Positions 22,968-27,470 of a DNA stretch of 27,470 bases are shown here, piece by piece; positions within the stretch are counted from its first letter, which is position 1; every line of letters begins with the position of its first letter. Source of the DNA: Chloroflexota bacterium (GTDB taxonomy: Bacteria > Chloroflexota > Ktedonobacteria > Ktedonobacterales > Ktedonobacteraceae). Under the pieces are notes generated by a model, which saw only the letters and a list, made by a program, of their open reading frames with translations, was not told the origin of the DNA and did no database searches. Made by a program: the position numbers and the translations under genes. The stretch covers positions 1-27,470 of the forward strand of contig CADDZH010000072.1 of assembly GCA_902812455.1 (NCBI GenBank), given 5' to 3'.

Positions 22968-24872
22968 ATGTCATTTACGGGACAGCACATTGCTCACTAC
23001 CACCTCCTGCAACGGCTGAAAACTGGCGGAATGGGCGAGATTTATCTTGCCCAGGATGAACTGCTCGGTCGTCGCGTAGCAATCAAGCTGATAGAGATCG
23101 ACTACTCTCACTATACAGATGCCGGAGAAGCAAATGAAGCGGTGCGCCTGTTCCTGCGTGAAGCGCGCGCCATCGGGCGCTTTAATCATCATCATATCTT
23201 GCACGTATATGATGTTGGCGAAGCCCATATCGCTGGTAGCTATTTGATGTACATGGTTACACCATTCTGTCCCGAAGGCTCGCTGAGCGATTGGCTGCGC
23301 AACCATGGCTTTCCTCGCCCTCTCCCACTTCCGCATGTCGAGCATATCGTGATGCAGGCTGCCAGAGCACTTCAACATGCACATGATCATGGTATCATTC
23401 ACCAGGATGTCAAACCGGAGAACTTTCTTGTTCATGGGAGAGCAGAGCATCCCCTCCAGTTGCACCTGCAACTGGCCGATTTCGGCATTGCTAAGCTCAT
23501 AAGGACAGGAAATGAAAGCCAGTCCATTCGTGGCACGCCTTTCTACATGGCGCCAGAACAGTGGGAGGGACGAGCCGTTCCTCAAACCGATCAGTATTCG
23601 CTTGCCGTCATGACCTACGAACTCCTCACGGGGAATCGCCCATTCTCCGGCAATAATGCCCAGCAGCTATGGCACCAGCACATGCACGTGATACCGTCGC
23701 GACCCAGCCTGCTTAATCCAGACATTCCCCATGAGCTTGACGCAGTTATTCTCCAGGCTCTCGCAAAAAATCCCTATGAGCGCTTTCAATCTCTCTCTAC
23801 CTTTGCTAAGGCCTTCCGCAAGGCCTCCCGCAGTAACGTTCTCTCTCCTGAGGCAGAAAGGGACATCATCCCTCCTACTGCTACTCCTGCTTTCCCTCGG
23901 ACTGCCCCCGCCTCTCCTGCATTACACGAAGACACTATTCTTCCCCCTACCTCTCAGGAAAAACATGGTATCAGCAGGCGAGTTGTGCTCCCGTTTATAC
24001 TTGTTCTCCTCCTCATCGCTGTAAGCGCAGGCTTATTTTTCTACCCTCATTTGTATATGGTGAATACTAACCCTTTTCCCCAGGAAACGGCGACGAGCAT
24101 TGCGCAAACTGCTGCCAGCCATAAGCTCTCGCAGCAGGCAGCTACTGCCCACGCTCAGCAAACGAACATAGCGCAGGCCAATGCAACAAATGCTGCGGCT
24201 ACCACCAGCGCCGGTGAAACGGCTACTGCCAGCGCAGTGGTCGCCACAAACATTGCTGCCACTGCCACAGCGATTGCACGTGTGACAGCCACCATTACTG
24301 CTTACAACAATAGCATTGTGATCGGCCCACGTGTTCTGAACGATCCTCTGCAAGATAATAGCCAGAATCATAACTGGGATATACTCAGCACCAAAGATGC
24401 GCGTTGCGGCTTCAGCCAGGGAGCATACCATGCTACCGCTTCAGCCGGGACCTACTCACCATGTTTTGCCGAGGCAACTGATTTTCGCAATTTCTCATAT
24501 CAAGTGGAGACGATTATCGCTGAGGGAGACCAGGCCGGTCTCGCCTTTTGTGGCGATTCGGTGAAAGGCAACTTCTATTACTTCTCTATCAACACCAGAG
24601 GGGAATACGCCCTTTACATTTACCAGGATTACAGTCCAGTGAAGACTCTGGCCTATGGAACCAGTTCCGCTATCAATACAGCTCTGGGGCAATCTAATAT
24701 ACTCGCCGTCAAAGTCATAAATGGGACAATCAGCCTTTATATCAATATGCAGCCCATCGCTGTTGTAACTGATAGCACGTACAATGAGGGGGTTATTGGC
24801 GTGGTGGCAGAGGGGATCAATGCTCCAACTGATGCGGCCTTCAGCGATGCAGAAGTATGGCAGCAATCGTAG
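22968..24872 (+). CDS. Transmembrane Ser/Thr kinase with HQD loop and lectin-like ectodomain
   Basis: A 634-residue receptor-type kinase. The kinase domain (about 10-285) has GGMGEIYLAQD, Lys40 in VAIKLI, a catalytic loop IIHQDVKPENFLV (143-155) with Asp147 and Asn152, DFG at 171-173 and MAPEQWEG. HQD replaces the usual HRD, so the arginine that contacts activation-loop phosphate is Gln146. A Pro/Thr linker (290-335), one membrane segment (339-361), and an Ala/Thr-rich extracellular stalk (374-446) with short repeats like ATATAIA follow. The C-terminal domain (455-634) resembles laminin-G/concanavalin-like sugar-binding folds, e.g. RNFSYQVETIIAEGDQAGLA and NFYYFSINTRGEYALYIYQD. It may sense an extracellular glycan. 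The start has only a weak GGGAA site. Confidence 0.88.
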   Translation: MSFTGQHIAHYHLLQRLKTGGMGEIYLAQDELLGRRVAIKLIEIDYSHYTDAGEANEAVRLFLREARAIGRFNHHHILHVYDVGEAHIAGSYLMYMVTPFCPEGSLSDWLRNHGFPRPLPLPHVEHIVMQAARALQHAHDHGIIHQDVKPENFLVHGRAEHPLQLHLQLADFGIAKLIRTGNESQSIRGTPFYMAPEQWEGRAVPQTDQYSLAVMTYELLTGNRPFSGNNAQQLWHQHMHVIPSRPSLLNPDIPHELDAVILQALAKNPYERFQSLSTFAKAFRKASRSNVLSPEAERDIIPPTATPAFPRTAPASPALHEDTILPPTSQEKHGISRRVVLPFILVLLLIAVSAGLFFYPHLYMVNTNPFPQETATSIAQTAASHKLSQQAATAHAQQTNIAQANATNAAATTSAGETATASAVVATNIAATATAIARVTATITAYNNSIVIGPRVLNDPLQDNSQNHNWDILSTKDARCGFSQGAYHATASAGTYSPCFAEATDFRNFSYQVETIIAEGDQAGLAFCGDSVKGNFYYFSINTRGEYALYIYQDYSPVKTLAYGTSSAINTALGQSNILAVKVINGTISLYINMQPIAVVTDSTYNEGVIGVVAEGINAPTDAAFSDAEVWQQS

Positions 24873-24882
24873 CGAGAGAACA

Positions 24883-24953
24883 GGGCGGACTCGCCATATC
24901 CGGTCGATTGGGGCCATCGTACCGGGTACAAGCAAGGCCGCCCCCTTTTCTTT
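24883..24953 (+). terminator. Terminator after the transmembrane kinase
   Basis: GGGCGG (24883-24888) pairs with CCGCCC (24938-24943), enclosing an inner hairpin CCGGTCGAT...ATCGTACCGG, and is followed by CCTTTTCTTT. It lies 10 nt after the stop codon. Confidence 0.6.
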
Positions 24954-24979
24954 AGAAGTGGTGTGATGGGGATGGACGA

Positions 24980-25036
24980 GGACAGGCACCAGGCACTGTC
25001 CCTACAGGAATTACCCCATTCGGGTGTCAAAGTTCA
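24980..25036. repeat. Dispersed repeat, family E
   Basis: GGACAGGCACCAGGCACTGT CC core hairpin, CCTACAGG and TTACCCCATTCGGGTGTCAAA, matching 5372-5428 at most positions. It lies between convergent genes. The rest of 25037-25128 shows only faint similarity to family A arms. Confidence 0.7.
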
Positions 25037-25128
25037 TCAGGCGATGGGATTGTTTCCCCGTGACCGAACCTGATTGGTAAAAATCATCATTGGCACGTTG
25101 GCCTCCCGTGGGGACAGGGGTTCCGAAT

Positions 25129-26016
25129 TTACGGCCCAGAGAGGACGCAGCCTCTCACATGGTTATCCCATTCCTTCTGGACTTCATAGGCATCGCCATT
25201 CCAGGATACATCGCCGCCCTGACCATTGAGCGGGCCGAAGATCCAGGCGCACTTGTCGCCGATTTCGTAGCCCGCCCTGTCATACCAGGCATTGAGCAGG
25301 GGATCGGTTGCGGCCTCCATCTGCTCGTGCGAGGTGACGTTGATGGTGCTATCGGCGTCAAAGTCGTTGTTGGGGCTGTGCTGAACGCCGCATGCAGCGA
25401 GGTCGGTGCCGGTATAGGGCATGGCGGCGTAGAGTGTATTTGAGCCGAAATAGCCGTGATAGGCGCAGAATGTGGTGAAGCTACACTGGTTACCGTCGCA
25501 GATGTTCTCACCTTTGGCAGTAAAGACGAAGAAGACGTTATTGAGGCTGGATTTCCAGCCGTTCACATTCTGGGCGTGAGTTACTTCAGCCTGTATCTGC
25601 GCGTCAGACAACGTTCCCCCCGGTGGATATTGCGCTGTATCTACCCAGGAACCGCCAAGAACAGCAGAGCTGGGGTAGCCGCCGCTGCCGTTATGATACT
25701 GGGTGTTGTTGTGATACAAGCTAGATCCACCGACATCCCCGAAGTAACGGAGAATCAAGCTATTGTACGTAGGACTGACATAGGAGCCGGTAGGCTCCCA
25801 GAAAATGGCATAGGCATATGCTGTCCCGGCCATGACAGGCCCACCATGATAGACGAGATTACCTGAGCCATAGCTAGGGGTAGCATGCTTTGTCTTGAGC
25901 AAATGCCCTATGCCTGGTGATGCGGCTCCTGCACCCAGAGGTTGCGCCAGGGCAACCACGAGGAGAACGAGTGGCAGGAGGGAGAGGAGAGAGAGCTTTG
26001 TTACTCTTTGCTGCAC
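25129..26016 (-). CDS. Secreted protein with SHE-x3-EA-x-TDP motif
   Basis: A 295-residue exported protein. The start is the GTG at 26016: AAAGGAG lies 6 nt before it, the signal peptide (hydrophobic core LSLLSLLPLVLLVVALAQ, 8-25) begins directly after, and a promoter is upstream. In-frame sequence further upstream is repeat and promoter. The mature protein has NLVYHGGPVMAGTAYAYAIF, LRYFGDVGGSSLYHNNTQYH, CDGNQCSFTTFCAYHGYFGS, then DADSTINVTSHEQMEAATDP followed by NAWYDRAGYEIGDKCAW. I recall this architecture from secreted bacterial proteins distantly like plant EXORDIUM/phosphate-induced protein 1. The SHE motif recalls a metal site but lacks a full HExxH, so peptidase activity is unproven. 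Confidence 0.85.
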   Translation of the reverse strand: MQQRVTKLSLLSLLPLVLLVVALAQPLGAGAASPGIGHLLKTKHATPSYGSGNLVYHGGPVMAGTAYAYAIFWEPTGSYVSPTYNSLILRYFGDVGGSSLYHNNTQYHNGSGGYPSSAVLGGSWVDTAQYPPGGTLSDAQIQAEVTHAQNVNGWKSSLNNVFFVFTAKGENICDGNQCSFTTFCAYHGYFGSNTLYAAMPYTGTDLAACGVQHSPNNDFDADSTINVTSHEQMEAATDPLLNAWYDRAGYEIGDKCAWIFGPLNGQGGDVSWNGDAYEVQKEWDNHVRGCVLSGP

Positions 26017-26054
26017 AGCAAACTCCTTTGTTGAAAATGTAGAAAGGCCTATTG

Positions 26055-26098
26055 GATGGGCAGGCCCCCAGTAGATTGCCAGGCAATCTCCGCCCATC
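26055..26098 (-). other. Structured 5' leader of the secreted protein gene
   Basis: Nested inverted repeats: GATGGGC/GCCCATC outside and AGATTGCC/GGCAATCT inside. They lie between the promoter and the GTG start, in a leader of about 90 nt. It does not match a riboswitch class I recognise. It may stabilise or regulate the mRNA. Confidence 0.4.
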
Positions 26099-26111
26099 TC
26101 GTCTAGAATAG

Positions 26112-26140
26112 AGTATACTTGCTTAATTTCATTTTGTCCA
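26112..26140 (-). promoter_or_regulatory. Promoter of the secreted protein gene
   Basis: TGGACA (26140-26135), a 17-nt spacer and TATACT (26117-26112) on the minus strand. It places the transcription start near 26105 and excludes the longer reading frame that begins at 26205. Confidence 0.6.
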
Positions 26141-26153
26141 TATTCTACAGGCT

Positions 26154-26256
26154 CTCCATCCTTCCAGGTGATTGTGGGAGAAAAGAGAGCAGGGACACCC
26201 CGCATCCCGTCAGGGGCGGCAGCCCCTGCACCCCGCTTTCATCCTAAAGGGTGGAG
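26154..26256. repeat. MITE-like element, family C
   Basis: Ends CTCCATCCTTCCAGGTGA and the reverse complement of CTCCACCCTTTAGGATGA form imperfect terminal inverted repeats. The interior shares CAGGGACACCCCGCATCCCG and GGGGCGGCAGCCCCTGCACC with the other family C copies. It lies between divergent promoters. With the leader and two promoters it explains the 355-nt gene-free stretch 26017-26371. Confidence 0.7.
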
Positions 26257-26273
26257 GCATTCCATATTCCCTC

Positions 26274-26302
26274 TTGCAAAAGCTCTTCTAACCTGGTACA
26301 AT
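26274..26302 (+). promoter_or_regulatory. Promoter of the MoaD/ThiS-like gene
   Basis: TTGCAA (26274-26279), a 17-nt spacer and TACAAT (26297-26302). Leader of about 63 nt before the ATG at 26372. Confidence 0.6.
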
Positions 26303-26371
26303 TGTTCTGGCTAAAAACAGGATTTCTTATTCATTTATTGAGCGCAATCAAAGGATCGAGGTACATCAGTA

Positions 26372-26668
26372 ATGGATTTTCAGGCGACTATTCCTACCGT
26401 TGTGGTGATATTCCCCCAGGCTCTTCGCGAGCGCATTGGAAGCCGCGCTTCTGTGGCTGTCTCTGGCCGCACTATCCGCGAGATTATTCAAGCGCTCGAT
26501 CACGACTTCCCCGGCCTGCAATTCAACCTGTGCTATGAAACTGGCCAGTTACGCCCCTACGTCAACATATTCCTCGATCACGCAAACATTCGCTACTTGC
26601 AGGGTCTCGACACTCCTGTGCATGCTGGAGCAAACGTGCGCATCCTGCAATCGGTTGCTGGCGGCTAA
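26372..26668 (+). CDS. MoaD/ThiS-family ubiquitin-like protein
   Basis: A 98-residue beta-grasp protein ending in the diagnostic Gly-Gly (SVAGG). The body has VVVIFPQALRERIGSRASVA, GRTIREIIQALDHDFPGLQF, LRPYVNIFLDHANIRYLQGL and a final VHAGANVRILQSVAGG, where the N-I-F-x(5)-I-R and G-x-x-V-x-I-L blocks are as in MoaD. Such proteins carry sulfur as a C-terminal thiocarboxylate after activation by an E1-like enzyme. No MoaB/MoeB, MoaE or thiazole genes are nearby, so a molybdopterin role is unlikely from context. The next gene is an Asp-box propeller protein on the same strand. GAGGT precedes the ATG. Confidence 0.88.
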   Translation: MDFQATIPTVVVIFPQALRERIGSRASVAVSGRTIREIIQALDHDFPGLQFNLCYETGQLRPYVNIFLDHANIRYLQGLDTPVHAGANVRILQSVAGG

Positions 26669-26672
26669 GAAC

Positions 26673-26787
26673 TTATCCGAAAACCTGGCCCCCCCAAGGG
26701 AGGCCACTACATCTTGCGGCTTCCGGCGAAGCGTAATGTAGTGACTCTCCCTTGTGGGAGTCAGGCCCTGCTCCGGTTTTCGGATAA
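26673..26787. repeat. MITE-like element, family D
   Basis: A 115-nt element with perfect 13-nt terminal inverted repeats, TTATCCGAAAACC and GGTTTTCGGATAA. Inside are TGGCCCCCCCAAGGGAGGCC ACTACAT and its imperfect inverse ATGTAGTGACTCTCCCTTG, so the whole element folds on itself. It starts 4 nt after the MoaD-like stop codon and ends 45 nt before the propeller gene. Confidence 0.85.
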
Positions 26788-26832
26788 TCTCTAAAAGCAG
26801 TCCAGCTTGATTTTCTAAGGAAGGAACATTAC

Positions 26833-27470
26833 ATGACTCAACACAAGAGGTACCCCGAGGGCACTGTTGTGGTGCTCGCCGGTACGAAACGCGGGCTTTT
26901 CATCTTGACTTCGCAAGATAGGGAGCGATGGAATGTTGAAGCAACTTCGTTAAGCGGCTCGCGCATCTATTATGCCACCCTCGATCAGCGCAACGGCTGC
27001 CGCCTGTTTGCAGCGGAGAACGGGGATTTCTTCGGCTCGTTCATACGCTTTAGCGACGATTTTGGGCAGACCTGGCAAGAACCGGAGCAGGGTATCCAGT
27101 TTCCAAAAGAGAGCGGCCAAAAACTCATCAACATCTGGGTCATTGAGCCAGGCCGCGCCAGCGAGCCGGGGGTCGTTTACGCGGGCGTTGATCCGGCCAG
27201 TTTGTGGGTCAGCAGCGATGGTGGTATGACCTGGGAACCCAATGAGGGATTGTTGTCGCATCCCACACGCGATCAGTGGAACCCGGGAGCAGGTGGTCTC
27301 TGCCTGCACACCATCATCCCCGATTACTCAAACGCCAATAGAATGTGGGTTGGCATCTCGGCTGTCGGTTGTGTCCGTACAGATGATGGCGGGCGGAGCT
27401 GGGTCTTTGCCAACAAGAACACCCGCTCGGATTACCTACCCAACAAGTACCCTGAATTCGGGCAATGTAT
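26833..27470 (+). CDS. Asp-box (BNR) propeller protein, 3' end outside the window
   Basis: An open frame from the ATG at 26833 (GGAAGGA upstream) to the window end gives 212 residues without a stop, so the gene is partial. Three Asp-box motifs of the S/T-x-D-x-G-x-T/S-W type are visible: FSDDFGQTW (73-81), SSDGGMTW (122-129) and TDDGGRSW (180-187), each on a repeated beta-propeller blade. The start TVVVLAGTKRGLFILTSQD is typical of cytoplasmic sialidase-like or YVTN/BNR propeller proteins. There is no signal peptide. Such proteins are often labelled exo-alpha-sialidase or glycosyl hydrolase, but Asp-boxes alone do not show that activity. It follows the MoaD/ThiS-like gene on the same strand. 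Confidence 0.85.
   Translation, partial: MTQHKRYPEGTVVVLAGTKRGLFILTSQDRERWNVEATSLSGSRIYYATLDQRNGCRLFAAENGDFFGSFIRFSDDFGQTWQEPEQGIQFPKESGQKLINIWVIEPGRASEPGVVYAGVDPASLWVSSDGGMTWEPNEGLLSHPTRDQWNPGAGGLCLHTIIPDYSNANRMWVGISAVGCVRTDDGGRSWVFANKNTRSDYLPNKYPEFGQC

Noticed and set aside
26017..26205. N-terminal extension of the SHE-motif secreted protein
   Set aside because: It crosses the promoter and a family C repeat; the GTG at 26016 has a strong ribosome site and signal peptide.

Overview
The window looks like a bacterial chromosome segment of medium-high G+C (judged by eye), most likely Chloroflexota and perhaps Ktedonobacteria. The basis is inference: several eukaryotic-type Ser/Thr kinases, flavin-dependent luciferase-like (LLM) oxidoreductases, a Deinococcus/Firmicute-like phenylacetyl-CoA epoxidase cluster, secreted proteins of unknown role and many small palindromic repeats. 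No tRNA, rRNA or CRISPR array was seen.

Positions 1-3035 (+) hold an enoyl-CoA hydratase, a 3-oxoadipyl-CoA-type thiolase and an LLM oxidoreductase behind a clear promoter. An AT-rich single gene follows (3080-4138), a PLD-type nuclease that looks acquired, and then a convergent second LLM oxidoreductase (4221-5297). The region 5298-6062 is gene-free and holds repeats plus a promoter for a CaCA-like membrane protein (6063-7115) whose cation-binding acidic residues are all Asn. Two secreted/lipoprotein genes follow on the minus strand (7396-9926).

Positions 14548 to 10112 (-) hold a phenylacetate degradation operon: paaA, paaD (DUF59 part only), paaB, a MITE-like element, paaC, a separate zinc-ribbon gene that looks like the missing C-terminal half of PaaD, and an enoyl-CoA hydratase. 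A short, truncated hydratase lies further down behind repeats. A strong promoter and a palindromic operator candidate precede paaA. No paaE reductase, paaK ligase or paaZ is present. With the 132-2111 genes this covers ring epoxidation and the beta-oxidation end of phenylacetyl-CoA catabolism.

Positions 17781 to 14980 (-) hold ridA, dnaA and a NagD-like HAD phosphatase. A soluble Ser/Thr kinase follows (18867-17962). Positions 22082 to 18971 (-) are a thiamine-precursor uptake operon: promoter, TPP riboswitch, intrinsic terminator, then ATPase, permease and HMP-type binding protein (thiZ-thiX-thiY).

Positions 22160-24872 (+) hold a lipoprotein and a transmembrane Ser/Thr kinase with an HQD catalytic loop and an extracellular lectin-like domain. 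A secreted protein with an SHE-x3-EA-x-TDP motif (26016-25129, -) comes next, then a MoaD/ThiS-like protein and the start of an Asp-box (BNR) propeller protein that runs off the window end.

At least five families of short non-coding repeats with terminal inverted repeats are spread through nearly every intergenic gap, including inside the paa operon and between the TPP riboswitch and its genes.
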